Notes: generated by a model from the sequence alone, not told the origin. DNA of 64,000 bases from Acidobacteriota bacterium (GCA_004298155.1 SCRD01000007.1:1-64000), one strand, 5' to 3'; positions 8,672-18,759 are shown, counted from the stretch's first letter. Made by a program: numbers and translations.

Positions 8672-9373
8672 CTACTTGATTAAAGTCTGGGCGCTGTTGC
8701 CATTCTGCTTCTGCTGCTGAGGCTGAGTAGTAATGGTCAAGTCCCTGTCCAGGCGCATTCCAACCAACGAACCAGAAGGAAGTTCAGCTTGTTTGCCTTT
8801 GGGCAAGAAATAAGCTGCAAGTGCGCCTCCCACGCCGGCTGCGATACCAACTCCAATCCCTCCAGCTGCAACGCCGGCCGCAGTGGGTGCCCCGAACAGG
8901 ATAATCCGCTGCGCCTTACCCGGGCCGCCGCCTTTAAGGTCTCCCTCAGCATCCACACTGGAGTTGCCTCCGTTGTTTCCACTTCCAAAAACCTCAGTCA
9001 GCGAACCAGTAATCGCCAGCTTTTGACCATCAGGCAGCGTGAGAGAGTTGAAGAGGACATACAACTGGCCGCCTTTGCCGCGATGGGCCGCCGCATGGAC
9101 TTCCTGGACCCTGCCATCGACACGAACGCCCTTCGCCAGGATCACCTCATCATCTTCTGAGTAGACGGGATCAAACAAGGTGGTGATGACGAGGTCACCC
9201 TTCTTGGATGTCTTGGAGCTGATCTTCGTGTGAAGGACAAGCTTGAACTCGGTCCCTTCAGGGAGCCAGTGCTGGTTCTGTGCTTCCGCCAGGCTTGTCT
9301 GAGCCTGGATAACAACCGGAAGCGCCCCAATCGCAAGCGCAAGCACCAGAACCTTGTATCCAAACCGCACCAT
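8672..9373 (-). CDS. Secreted hypothetical protein with glycine-zipper segment
   Basis: Protein of 233 residues with a Sec signal peptide (hydrophobic core about 8-22, cleavage after VIQAQ). The region 35-150 is beta-rich with a PEGTEFKLVLHTKISS segment and short strands, similar in flavour to periplasmic or conjugation TrbI-like beta domains but not assignable. Residues about 160-190 form a Gly/Ala-rich glycine zipper (GVAAGGIGVGIAAGVGGALA), a type of segment that inserts in or associates with membranes. The C-terminus is Gln-rich. GAGGAGGG lies 6 bases before the ATG, supporting the start. Similar proteins recur in Acidobacteria as hypotheticals. Function unknown. Confidence 0.65.
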   Translation of the reverse strand: MVRFGYKVLVLALAIGALPVVIQAQTSLAEAQNQHWLPEGTEFKLVLHTKISSKTSKKGDLVITTLFDPVYSEDDEVILAKGVRVDGRVQEVHAAAHRGKGGQLYVLFNSLTLPDGQKLAITGSLTEVFGSGNNGGNSSVDAEGDLKGGGPGKAQRIILFGAPTAAGVAAGGIGVGIAAGVGGALAAYFLPKGKQAELPSGSLVGMRLDRDLTITTQPQQQKQNGNSAQTLIK

Positions 9374-10271
9374 AGGATCCCTCCTCTGTTTGCCTATGGC
9401 CTCCCAGAGATAAACCCCCAGCAGCCAATGACTAATTTGAGCACTTTACCTTCTTGTTCGTCAAAGAGAAAATTCAGATGACCGGACGACGTATTAGCAA
9501 AGGCCCATTTTATCAGATAATTATCTTTCCCTGTTGCGCAGGCCTTTAGGAAAGCCTTTCCACGGCGCGCAATAAGAAGGAAGAGCTTACAGGTCAAGCT
9601 CTACTTTCAGCAGCCTCGTCCTCTTGCGAAAACGTATATTTCTGCGGTGTTTAGCTTGAAAGTGACATGATGTCTCGAATTACATTCATACCGTCAAGAA
9701 TATGTAACTGAGTTCCTGGCAATTTGCGCTAATAGACTTCAGGTAATGGTAGCAACCGCTGTTCCAGACCGGTGGGACACGGCTATAACCTCTTTTGCAG
9801 GCCGGGAAGAATGGTACTGTCTTTCATGGTCTGTTTCTCCAGTCCGGGCCGCAAGTTGCCTTCACACATTGCCTGTCCCAGGTTGGCGCGGCACTGTCCT
9901 TAGATTTCCTGGCGTCCGCCCATTGGTACACGGATTGTGGCTGGGCGTTCCATAGGCAGCGCTCCGGCCGATGGACAGGAAAATGGCCAAACCAGCATAA
10001 ATTGCAATGCAACATCTCACACTACCTCCTTTTCTTGATTGCTGTCCTCCTAAAGCCAACTCTGGCGGGCCTCCGAGGAACAATCGGGTAAGCCGCAAGC
10101 CGACAATGGCCCCCCTTCAATTTCGGCTCAGAGCTAGCCTGCGTAAAAACATAGCCCTCCCCCGAAGCGCTGCCCAGCACATCGCAGTTTGGCCGGTTGC
10201 CAGGTCAGCTTCTCTTGAAGGATCAGGGCCGGACGGATACTATTTGCCGTTTCTTTCGGCCGAACGGTTCG
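9374..10271. other. Intergenic region of about 0.9 kb
   Basis: No large gene is convincing here; the open frames overlap one another on both strands and lack ribosome sites or signal/domain features, except the small candidate at 9862-10020. The part from about 9480 to 9730 is A/T-richer than its surroundings and holds one perfect 7-bp inverted repeat (AGAGCTT 9582-9588 / AAGCTCT 9596-9602). No tRNA or known RNA motif was recognised. Confidence 0.5.
9862..10020 (-). CDS. Candidate small secreted peptide (52 aa)
   Basis: A GTG at 10018-10020 follows a near-perfect ribosome site (AAAAGGAGG, 4 bases away) on the minus strand. It opens a 52-codon frame with signal-peptide character: Arg2, two Cys, hydrophobic core about residues 5-17, then small residues SAAYG. 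The remaining mature peptide of about 28 residues is polar, with one Cys and many Pro, Gly and Thr. No homolog is recognised. An ATG five bases downstream in another frame gives an unconvincing product. No clear promoter was found, so this is a low-confidence call based on the ribosome site and the hydrophobic N-terminus. Confidence 0.3.
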   Translation of the reverse strand: MRCCIAIYAGLAIFLSIGRSAAYGTPSHNPCTNGRTPGNLRTVPRQPGTGNV

Positions 10272-10300
10272 TTGACGGTGCCCAACCGCCCCTCTATAAT
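10272..10300 (+). promoter_or_regulatory. Strong sigma70-type promoter of the first VWA gene
   Basis: TTGACG (10272-10277), 17-base spacer, TATAAT (10295-10300). Predicted start of transcription is about 20 bases before the ATG at 10327, with AGGAAAA as ribosome site. Confidence 0.7.
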
Positions 10301-10326
10301 GGTCGGGAAAGTCCATCAGGAAAACG

Positions 10327-11283
10327 ATGAAGAAGTTCTTCGGGCTGCTACTGATCGGGTGTTTTTTCGCAGGACCAGCCGTTGCACAGACTGCGCAGGA
10401 ATCAAAACCCACCGAGAACCCAGCCGGAAACCAGGGCCAGGAAGCCGCGGGCCAGGTTAAGGTTCAGGTGAACCTCGTCAACGTTCTGTACACTGTAGTT
10501 GACAAGAAGGGCCGCCTTCTCGCGAATCTGACCAAGAATGACTTCAGCGTTTTTGAAGATGGCAAACCGCAAACAATTCGGTTCTTTGGCCGTGAATCCA
10601 ACCTTCCCCTCCGGATTGGAATTCTGATTGACACCAGCAATAGCATTCGTCTGCGATTACAGTTTGAGCAGGAAGCTGCCATCGATTTTCTATACGATAC
10701 GGTCCGGCCTGATAAGGACCAGGCGTTCGTAGTGGGCTTTGATGTTGAGCCGGTGATGGTCCAGGACTATACAGACAACCTTGACAAACTCAAGGAAGGC
10801 ATCAATTCGCTTCAGGCAGGCGGCGGAACTGGGCTTTACGACGCCATCTATTACGCCTGCAAGGAAAAAATGATTTACACTCCCCAGCCCGAACCCTACC
10901 TTCGACGCGTGCTGATTGTGGTTTCAGACGGCCAGGACAACTTCAGCGAGTATTCCCGGGAGGAAGCTTTGTCGATGGCGCAGAAAGCGGAAGCGACGAT
11001 TTATGCCATCAGCACGAACTGGACGGGTGTGAAGCAGCGGGGTGACAAAGTCCTTGAGTATCTGGCAAAAGAAACGGGCGGCGGGTTCTTTTTTAATACC
11101 CAGGAAAGCGAAATGGAAACGGATTTCAAGCGGATCGCCAATGAACTCCGCAGCCAGTACAGCCTTGCCTATGTTTCTACTAACGCGGCACACGACGGTA
11201 CCTTCCGAAAAATTTCCATCAAGACCGACAAAAAAGATTTGCGTGTGCAGGCGAAGACCGGCTATTTTGCCCCTTCCCAATAA
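10327..11283 (+). CDS. Secreted VWFA-related acidobacterial domain protein
   Basis: Exported protein of 318 residues with a signal peptide (cleavage near AVAQ, residue 21). A short N-terminal beta domain (VNLVNVLYTVVDKKGRLLAN...DFSVFEDG) precedes a von Willebrand factor A domain, the order seen in the acidobacterial VWFA-related family. The MIDAS metal site is complete: Asp102-Thr-Ser-Asn-Ser106, the Thr in GGGTGLYDA, and the Asp of SDGQDN. Such domains bind protein partners through a divalent cation; the family's function is not established. A second paralog lies convergently just downstream. Confidence 0.85.
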   Translation: MKKFFGLLLIGCFFAGPAVAQTAQESKPTENPAGNQGQEAAGQVKVQVNLVNVLYTVVDKKGRLLANLTKNDFSVFEDGKPQTIRFFGRESNLPLRIGILIDTSNSIRLRLQFEQEAAIDFLYDTVRPDKDQAFVVGFDVEPVMVQDYTDNLDKLKEGINSLQAGGGTGLYDAIYYACKEKMIYTPQPEPYLRRVLIVVSDGQDNFSEYSREEALSMAQKAEATIYAISTNWTGVKQRGDKVLEYLAKETGGGFFFNTQESEMETDFKRIANELRSQYSLAYVSTNAAHDGTFRKISIKTDKKDLRVQAKTGYFAPSQ

Positions 11284-11399
11284 CACCGGGGCGTGAAGGG
11301 CAGCAACCCGGCACTCTGGTCCTCCATAAAATCTTAAGGCGCTCGACTTGCGACTGATAAAAGCAAGAGCCGGGTGCAGATTGCAACGGCAATAACCTT

Positions 11400-11426
11400 C
11401 TTCAACCTAGAGACCGACCGTTGAAG
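11400..11426. terminator. Possible bidirectional hairpin between convergent VWA genes
   Basis: CTTCAAC (11400-11406) and GTTGAAG (11420-11426) form a perfect 7-bp stem with a 13-base loop in the 177-base gap between the two convergent VWA genes. No T-tract follows; support comes mainly from position. Confidence 0.3.
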
Positions 11427-11460
11427 GTTAAGGGGGCCGCATGCGATCCCATCCATTGCC

Positions 11461-12504
11461 TCACGAGTGAGGATAATATCCGCTGCGAGTCTGGATTTTA
11501 TAGTCACCGTGAATAACTCGGACGTTGATCTTGCGAAAGCCAGGATCTTTTCTGGGATTGGACGGAGTGTAGCCCAGAAGATACTGCGTACGGAGTTCTT
11601 CGGCGATTCTCTGAAATGCCTCTGAAGTATTCTGAATTTTTGTCACCTTGATGACATCTCCACCGGTTTGTTCGCACAGCTTGCGCAGTACCGCGTCCCC
11701 GTTGAAACCCATATTACTAAATCTGTAAAAGGTGCGGTCAACGATGTCAACGGCATAAATGATGCAATCGGATTTCTGCGCAGCTTCGAGAGCCTGGTTC
11801 AGGGATTCCTTGCTTCCCTGGTCCTCGCCATCGGTGAGAAGGATCAGCACCTTGCGTCCAACCTCATGGCTCATCAGTTCGCTGGCGGCGAGATAAATCG
11901 AATCGTAAAGGTGCGTGCCTCCGATGTTGCTGGCTGGCAACGGGGAGGGCAACACACCATGCGCCCCTCCGTTGATGACAGTTTCATCAATTGCGCTGTC
12001 GAGGGTATGTACATCGGCGGTGAAATCCTGCAGGAGCTCGACTTCCAGATCGAAGTGGATGACGCAAGCGAGGTCCTTGGGTCGCAACACCTGGCTCAGA
12101 AAATTCTTTGCCTCGCGCTGCTCCACATCCAGAACTCTTTCCTGGCTCGGGCTGGTGTCGACCATGATCGCAAGAGTAAGCGGAGTGTCTGTTTCGCGCG
12201 TAAAGTAAGTAATCTTCTGGAAAATGTTGTCCTCTTTGATTTCGAAATCATCCTTGGTGAGATCGGGAATGAGCCTGTGGTGTTTGTCGCGCACTACGGC
12301 GTAAACATTGACGGCTTCCGTCGTAACTCTCAGGATTGGTCCAGTTGATTGTGGGATCTCCTGTGCTGCGGCAGCCGCCACAAGGGGGAAACAAAGAATG
12401 AGCACGAGGGCCGCTCTTGATGCGGATCGGAGACCGTTGGCGCAGCACGCGTGTTGCCGATGACTCATTCGATTCAGCCTCACTATCAGTTTACTTGGAT
12501 GCAC
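11461..12504 (-). CDS. Second secreted VWFA-related acidobacterial domain protein
   Basis: Paralog of the preceding VWA protein, 347 residues, on the opposite strand. The signal segment is at about residues 29-48 (ALVLILCFPLVAAAAAQ); a later in-frame ATG at 12468 would give a shorter signal peptide and is equally possible. The N-terminal beta domain (AVNVYAVVRDKHHRLIPDLT...DFEIKED) is followed by the VWA domain with intact MIDAS residues: Asp116-Thr-Ser-Pro-Ser120, the Thr in GGTHLYDS, and the Asp of LTDGEDQ. The convergent pairing of two paralogs suggests an old duplication with inversion. Function of the family is unknown. Confidence 0.85.
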   Translation of the reverse strand: MHPSKLIVRLNRMSHRQHACCANGLRSASRAALVLILCFPLVAAAAAQEIPQSTGPILRVTTEAVNVYAVVRDKHHRLIPDLTKDDFEIKEDNIFQKITYFTRETDTPLTLAIMVDTSPSQERVLDVEQREAKNFLSQVLRPKDLACVIHFDLEVELLQDFTADVHTLDSAIDETVINGGAHGVLPSPLPASNIGGTHLYDSIYLAASELMSHEVGRKVLILLTDGEDQGSKESLNQALEAAQKSDCIIYAVDIVDRTFYRFSNMGFNGDAVLRKLCEQTGGDVIKVTKIQNTSEAFQRIAEELRTQYLLGYTPSNPRKDPGFRKINVRVIHGDYKIQTRSGYYPHS

Positions 12505-12642
12505 GAGAAAGTGCTTAAACTTTGAAATGTCCAGATGGCAGAATGTTCAATAGATCGGCGCGCCGCACACTTATCGCGCCAGAAAAAGATGTACGACGGG
12601 ATGTTTTTACTTTCAATTCCGGAATACCACTTCACTTTCTTC

Positions 12643-12678
12643 TTGACAAGATCAACGACTGTCACTATACATTGTGAC
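12643..12678 (+). promoter_or_regulatory. Consensus promoter with inverted repeat over the -10 box
   Basis: TTGACA (12643-12648), exactly 17 bases, TATACA (12666-12671): close to the sigma70 optimum. An inverted repeat GTCAC (12661-12665) / GTGAC (12674-12678) brackets the -10 element, a position where a repressor would block transcription. It drives the small lysine-rich gene at 12741. Confidence 0.75.
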
Positions 12679-12691
12679 TGAGCACGCGCTC

Positions 12692-12710
12692 CGTCAGTTT
12701 TTAACTGACG
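12692..12710 (+). other. Hairpin in the 5' leader of the lysine-rich peptide gene
   Basis: CGTCAGTT / AACTGACG, a perfect 8-bp stem with a 3-base loop, lies near the 5' end of the predicted transcript, 20 bases before the ribosome site. Such hairpins often protect mRNA from decay; no terminator T-tract follows. Confidence 0.5.
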
Positions 12711-12740
12711 CGATCTCACAATGTTTGAGAGGAGAATAAA

Positions 12741-12809
12741 ATGGCAGCAAAGAAGAAAGCAAAATCGAAGGCGAAGCCGAAGGCAAAAGCAAAAAAGAAG
12801 AAGAGGTAA
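12741..12809 (+). CDS. Tiny lysine-rich basic peptide (22 aa)
   Basis: A 22-codon gene below usual annotation cut-offs. The product starts MAAKKKAKSK and ends KKKKR; 12 of 22 residues are Lys and 6 are Ala, with one Pro, one Ser and one Arg. It resembles the lysine/alanine-rich tails of bacterial histone H1-like proteins and could bind nucleic acid or acidic surfaces. The evidence that it is a real gene is its complete unit: a consensus promoter (12643-12671), an AGGAG ribosome site 6 bases before the ATG, and a strong intrinsic terminator 29 bases after the stop. An untranslated or dual-function RNA with a fortuitous frame is the main alternative. No signal peptide, no Cys. Confidence 0.65.
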   Translation: MAAKKKAKSKAKPKAKAKKKKR

Positions 12810-12837
12810 TACTCTTCATTCAGATTGAAAGAGAAGG

Positions 12838-12871
12838 TTCGGGGATGCAGAGATGCATCCCCGAATTGTTT
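12838..12871 (+). terminator. Strong intrinsic terminator after the lysine-rich peptide gene
   Basis: TTCGGGGATGCA (12838-12849) and TGCATCCCCGAA (12854-12865) form a perfect 12-bp stem closed by a GAGA tetraloop, followed by TTGTTTAT. The opposite strand also has a T-rich tail, so it may also end the minus-strand rmuC transcript. Confidence 0.85.
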
Positions 12872-12929
12872 ATACCGGCTTCCAGCCCCAGCTCATCTCT
12901 GTGCTTGGCGCCATGTCCCCGGTTAGGAT

Positions 12930-14321
12930 TTAGTCCGAATTATCCGGATCCGCTGCGTTCAGTTCGCGAGTGATTTCATCCACCGGTTCCAGTTCCGCAA
13001 TCGGCTCTGCAGTGGCTGCGCCAAGCTCCTTCAATTTGCGCACGGAAGGCAGCACGCGCGATTCAAGTGATCCAACTGCGCGGTTGTAACTCTCTGTGGC
13101 CCGTTGCAGCGACGAACCCACTCCTTCGAAATGCCCCAGGAAGGTCCGCACCCGGTCGTAGAGATCTTTTCCCAGGGCGCTGATCTCACGGGTGTTCTCC
13201 GCAATCTGTTCTTGCCGCCAACCGAAAGCCACAGCCCGCAGAAGGGCGATCAGCGTGGTTGGCGTTGCGATCACCACGTGCTTCTGCATGCCGTCTTCCA
13301 ACAGCGTGCGATCCTGTTCGAGCGCGGCGCTGAAAAAGGATTCGCCCGGCAGAAAGAGAACAACGATCTCCGGCGCGGGATCGAACTGGTCCCAATACGC
13401 CTTGGCGGATAGCTCCTTCATCCGCTCTCGGACAAGCTGCGCATGTCTGGAAAGTTTTTGTCTGCGCTCGTCTTCAGTATTTGCCGAAGCTGCATCCAAA
13501 AAAGATTGAAGGGGTGCTTTCGCGTCCACGGCGATCTCACGTCCATTGGGCAGGTGGACGATCATGTCCGGTCGTTGGCGGCCGGTTGCGGATTCAAGGC
13601 TTTCCTGCTCCGAAAAATCGCAGTGTTCCGACATGCCCGCGAGCTCCGCCACGCGTCGCAGCGTCATTTCTCCCCAGCGGCCGCGTACCGCAGGACCTCC
13701 CTTGAGCGTATTCGCGAGAGTTCCCGCTTCCTTCTGTAACTGCTGATTCACCATTGCGAGGTTTCGAAGCTGTTCTTCCAGCGACCCGTAAGCGCTCTGC
13801 CGGGTCTTTTCCATTTCCAGGATTTGAGCTTCGTAGCGCTTCAGTGTTTCGACAAGCGGACTAACCAGGCCTTTGATGGCCTGCTCACGCGTTTCGAGTT
13901 CACCTTTCGCCTGAGTCTGGATGGTTTCAAAGGTGCTGCGGGCCAGCTGGATAAATGCCTGGTTGTTGCTCCTCAGTGCTTGAGCAGATAGCGCTTGGAA
14001 CGCATCCGCCAGCTTCACTCTAGCTTCTTCCAGTAATCGTTTCTGGTCTTCCAGATTGGACTGGGTTTCCGTCAGGCGGGTTTCCGCCGCCACGCGAAGG
14101 TTGGCTTCGTATCGAACTTGCTGCTCGCTGGAAGCCAGCTTTGTCTCAAGGTTTGTTACGTGGGAGCGAAGCGCGTCCGCCATGCTCTCAGCGGCCCTTG
14201 TCTTTCCTTCGGCCTCGACTTGCACGGCGGACAGAACTGAGTTCCGCCGCAGGCCGGCCAACAGGAATCCGATCACTCCCCCAATTCCTATCCCGACAAT
14301 GAAAAGGGTCCACGGATTCAT
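12930..14321 (-). CDS. rmuC: RmuC-family DNA recombination protein
   Basis: Protein of 463 residues. The ATG at 14321 is chosen because AGGAGA lies 4 bases upstream and the protein then begins with a membrane helix (about residues 4-23, WTLFIVGIGIGGVIGFLLAG); the longer frame adds a non-homologous extension. Residues about 25-200 are a long coiled coil. The C-terminal half is the RmuC core with GGPAVRGRWGEMTLRRVAE, a segment DMIVHLPNGREIAVDAKAP with PD-(D/E)XK-like character, and a conserved FLPGESF motif. RmuC limits inversions and rearrangements at short repeats in E. coli. It lies 43 bases downstream of the helicase-nuclease gene on the same strand, so the two are likely co-transcribed repair genes. 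Confidence 0.9.
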   Translation of the reverse strand: MNPWTLFIVGIGIGGVIGFLLAGLRRNSVLSAVQVEAEGKTRAAESMADALRSHVTNLETKLASSEQQVRYEANLRVAAETRLTETQSNLEDQKRLLEEARVKLADAFQALSAQALRSNNQAFIQLARSTFETIQTQAKGELETREQAIKGLVSPLVETLKRYEAQILEMEKTRQSAYGSLEEQLRNLAMVNQQLQKEAGTLANTLKGGPAVRGRWGEMTLRRVAELAGMSEHCDFSEQESLESATGRQRPDMIVHLPNGREIAVDAKAPLQSFLDAASANTEDERRQKLSRHAQLVRERMKELSAKAYWDQFDPAPEIVVLFLPGESFFSAALEQDRTLLEDGMQKHVVIATPTTLIALLRAVAFGWRQEQIAENTREISALGKDLYDRVRTFLGHFEGVGSSLQRATESYNRAVGSLESRVLPSVRKLKELGAATAEPIAELEPVDEITRELNAADPDNSD

Positions 14322-14364
14322 ATGTTCTCCTGGCGTATTTTTAGCGGACGAAATGCAGCAAGGA

Positions 14365-17322
14365 CTATAACTCCTCTTCGTGGGCAGGGCAGATCGGAAC
14401 AAATTCACAATACCTGCATGCGAAGCCCGGCGTAGGGGGAAAAATCATCCGGCGGATTTCTTCTGCAACCGCGAGGATTTTCTGCTGGACTGCTTCCAGC
14501 TCTTTTTCGGTCCTCACGCTTGCGACCGGTTCGTTATTGGTGAGGTTGTAGAAAATAAGTCCTTCAGGTTCAAGTCCCATCTGGTTGCGCGCAGCGAGAG
14601 CGTAGGCAGAAAGCTGCAGGCTTTTGTCAGCGTCTTTTTGTGAGCGCGGTCGTCCCGTCTTGTAATCGACCAGTTGCACCAACCGCGAATCGCGCGGCTC
14701 GAGGGGATTGATCTGGTCGATGCGGCCTTCGAGGACCACGCCCTCCATCGGAAGCTCGAAGTGGACTTCCATGCGCACACTCTCGGCGGCAATCGGTATT
14801 GCGTTGTGGCGTACTGTAAATTCGCGAAGCTGGCTCAGCCCTGACTTGCGATAGGTTTCTTCCTGATAAGAATCTTCAAAGCCCACGGTTTTCCATGAGC
14901 CAAGATAGAACTGGCTCAATTCGTCGAAATCGACCTCGCCGTTTTTCCGAAGTTTGAAGTAGTGTCGTACGGACTGGTGCATGACATTGCCAAAGGTAAG
15001 CGCGGCTTGAGGCCCCGTCGGAATATGGTAGAGGTGGCTGAATTTAAATTTCAACGGACATTCGAAATAAGTTTCAATGGCAGTCGCGCTCAATCGCAGT
15101 TTGCCGTCTGAGAATGCGGCAGGAACAGCCTGGGCCCATTCCTTGATCGGTGGACGGACCGTGTCCGGCGCCGGAGCGGGCTCTCCGAAAAGCGTTGGCT
15201 GCGAGCGACGACCGCTCTGCGGAGCTTTCTGAGAATGCTGTTTTGCCGGTTCTTTCTTCTCCGTCGCTTCAGGTTTCCCGGTTACTTGTTCAAAATCGAT
15301 TCTCGCAACGTCCTGTCCTTCCACTACGGGATCGGAAAGGAGATTGTCGATGAAGATTGAGGGCTTTTTCCCCTTCGCGCTCACGTTTGAAACGTAGAGT
15401 TGGTCGCGCGCACGCGTCATCGCGACGTAAAAAAGCCGCCGTTCTTCCGCCAGATGAAGATTGACTGGCGGAACAGGCCCCCTGCGAAGCTCATCAGGGA
15501 ATTCGATGACCGGCTTCTGCTCGCCGTGGGGGAAGCGCCGCGGGGCGACGCTTAATATGAAAACGACGGGAAATTCGAGGCCCTTCGACGCGTGGACGGT
15601 CATCACCTGAACTGCGTTCGCTGGTGCGGGCGGTTCCGGCGCTACTATTTTTCCACCTGCTTCCAGGAAATAATCGAAGTACTCCATGAACTCAGGTAAC
15701 TTGCCCGTCTCGCTTTTTTCCTCCCATTCACTCACGAATTTTTTGAAGGCCTCCAGGCAAGCAGCGTCGTTGCTGTCGGGGATAAACTTGAGTTCAAGGA
15801 GTTCGGTCATTTGATCAAGAAGGGAAGGCAACCGGACGTTTTCGGCTATGCTTCTGAGCTTGCCAAGAATCGATTTCAATTCCTGCCAGCGAGTCGTCTG
15901 GAGGTCTGTTTTCAAAAGCGATTCTCCAGTCTGCCGGATGGCGTCATAAATTGAGCAGCGATTCCTTGCAGCCTGCTTGCGCAGGTCGGAGGAAAGCGTC
16001 TCGGGAAAACTCCACCGACGCGCAAGGAGCACCCGGGTCAGACTGACGTTGTCATGCACAGAATGCACCAGGCGCAGATATGCCAGCAGGTCGCGCATAA
16101 TGGTTGTGGAAAGCAGCGAGAGCCCGCGGATGACAAATGGAATTTTTCTTCGGCGGAACTCGCGTACCAGCAGGTCACGATGGCTATGGGCACGATAGAG
16201 AATCGCGATTTCCATGAATGATCGCTTTCCCTGGGTAAGGTCCTGTACGAGGTCCACAATCCCATCAGCTTCCAGGGTGTAGTTTGGAGAAGAGAGAAGA
16301 AAGATCTTTGCGCCTTCTGGATTTTCGGTGACGAGTGGCGGCTTTTCGCCGTCGCGCTGCTCATTACAGACAATCACTGCATCCGAGGCTCGCAGTATTC
16401 TTCTGGTGGACCGGTAATTGCGGTTGAGGTATACCTTCTCGGGCGCAGGAAATACCTGCCTGAACATTTCGAAAGTTCCATGCGCTGCTCCACGGAACCG
16501 GTAGATGGCCTGGTCAGGATCGCCCACAGCAGTGATGTTGTAGGGGGGGGCAACCAGGCGCTTTAGCAGTTGCACCTGTCCGTAATTGCTATCCTGAAAT
16601 TCGTCCACCAGAATGTAGCGAAATTGCCGGCGGTATTTTTGCAGAATTTCGGGTTCGCGGTCCCACAGATGGACAACTTCACTGATCAAGGTGCCGAGGC
16701 TCGAATAGCCGGCTTCTTCGATCAGCCGCCGGCTGGTGCGGAATACGCGCGCCAATTCCTGCTGTTTGCGCAGTTCTTCTTCCTGAATCACAAGCTCGGA
16801 CGCGCCCAGCAATGCCACGCGAGTCTCTAATCCACTCCAGCGTTTGCGAACGTAGGCGTCAAACTCATCCGGTCCCACAAGCTCGTCCTGGCACTGCGAA
16901 AAGAAGTTGTTCAGATCATGGAGAAAGGCGCCGGGCGCTGCAAGCTTCCGGTAATACTCCAAGCCAAGTTGTTCCATCCTTCGGCGCAGAAAGATCCAGA
17001 TGTCGATCTTGTCGAGGAGTTTCCGTTCAAAGTGGCGGCTGCGCAGGACGCTGTAACAGAACGAATGGAATGTGGAAATTTGGGGGCTGGTATTGAGGCC
17101 TGGGAGGTCGTGGTCCACACGACTTTTCATTTCTCCCGCAGCCTTGTCGGTGAAGGTCAATGCAAGGATGTTTTCCGGCTGAAGCCCGCGTACTTCCTCA
17201 AGCAGGTAGACGATTCGCTGCGTGATGACGCGCGTTTTCCCGCTTCCGGGGCCGGCGATCACCAGCAGCGGTCCTTCGCCGTGCTCCACTGCTTTCCGTT
17301 GTTCAGGGTTAAGGTTGTACAT
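14365..17322 (-). CDS. UvrD/PcrA-like helicase fused to Fe-S PD-(D/E)XK nuclease
   Basis: Superfamily 1 DNA helicase of 985 residues with a C-terminal nuclease. The ATG at 17322 starts the canonical sequence MYNLNPEQRKAVEHGEGPLL; longer frames need a TTG start. Helicase motifs include Walker A GPGSGKT (about 24-30), VDEFQDSN (motif II), AVGDPDQAIYRFRGA (motif III), the motif V region VMTVHASKGLEFPVVFI and AMTRARDQLYVS (motif VI). A Lys/Pro-rich linker leads to the nuclease: Asp869, Asp886 and Lys888 (GRID...VDYK) form the active site, and Cys755, Cys969, Cys972 and Cys978 match the 4Fe-4S staple of AddB-type nucleases. The architecture suggests DNA-end processing related to AddAB/RecBCD. The intergenic region to eno is shared as a divergent promoter region. 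Confidence 0.88.
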   Translation of the reverse strand: MYNLNPEQRKAVEHGEGPLLVIAGPGSGKTRVITQRIVYLLEEVRGLQPENILALTFTDKAAGEMKSRVDHDLPGLNTSPQISTFHSFCYSVLRSRHFERKLLDKIDIWIFLRRRMEQLGLEYYRKLAAPGAFLHDLNNFFSQCQDELVGPDEFDAYVRKRWSGLETRVALLGASELVIQEEELRKQQELARVFRTSRRLIEEAGYSSLGTLISEVVHLWDREPEILQKYRRQFRYILVDEFQDSNYGQVQLLKRLVAPPYNITAVGDPDQAIYRFRGAAHGTFEMFRQVFPAPEKVYLNRNYRSTRRILRASDAVIVCNEQRDGEKPPLVTENPEGAKIFLLSSPNYTLEADGIVDLVQDLTQGKRSFMEIAILYRAHSHRDLLVREFRRRKIPFVIRGLSLLSTTIMRDLLAYLRLVHSVHDNVSLTRVLLARRWSFPETLSSDLRKQAARNRCSIYDAIRQTGESLLKTDLQTTRWQELKSILGKLRSIAENVRLPSLLDQMTELLELKFIPDSNDAACLEAFKKFVSEWEEKSETGKLPEFMEYFDYFLEAGGKIVAPEPPAPANAVQVMTVHASKGLEFPVVFILSVAPRRFPHGEQKPVIEFPDELRRGPVPPVNLHLAEERRLFYVAMTRARDQLYVSNVSAKGKKPSIFIDNLLSDPVVEGQDVARIDFEQVTGKPEATEKKEPAKQHSQKAPQSGRRSQPTLFGEPAPAPDTVRPPIKEWAQAVPAAFSDGKLRLSATAIETYFECPLKFKFSHLYHIPTGPQAALTFGNVMHQSVRHYFKLRKNGEVDFDELSQFYLGSWKTVGFEDSYQEETYRKSGLSQLREFTVRHNAIPIAAESVRMEVHFELPMEGVVLEGRIDQINPLEPRDSRLVQLVDYKTGRPRSQKDADKSLQLSAYALAARNQMGLEPEGLIFYNLTNNEPVASVRTEKELEAVQQKILAVAEEIRRMIFPPTPGFACRYCEFVPICPAHEEEL

Positions 17323-17431
17323 GCGGATTCGTTGGGCATTATTCCGCCATCCACAGCTCCGAGGCAAGGGTTGAACGCACGCCCACGGTTGTGAATAGTG
17401 TGCCTCAGGCCACAGTATCCCTAATTCGCTA

Positions 17432-17440
17432 TGTTACAAT
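17432..17440 (+). promoter_or_regulatory. Extended -10 promoter of eno
   Basis: TGTTACAAT (TGn plus TACAAT) lies 36 bases before the GTG start of eno. No convincing -35 box. GGAGAG at 17464-17469 is the ribosome site and supports the GTG start. Confidence 0.5.
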
Positions 17441-17475
17441 GAACAGCTTCGATATTCAGTAAAGGAGAGACCTGA

Positions 17476-18759
<1,284 letters not shown>

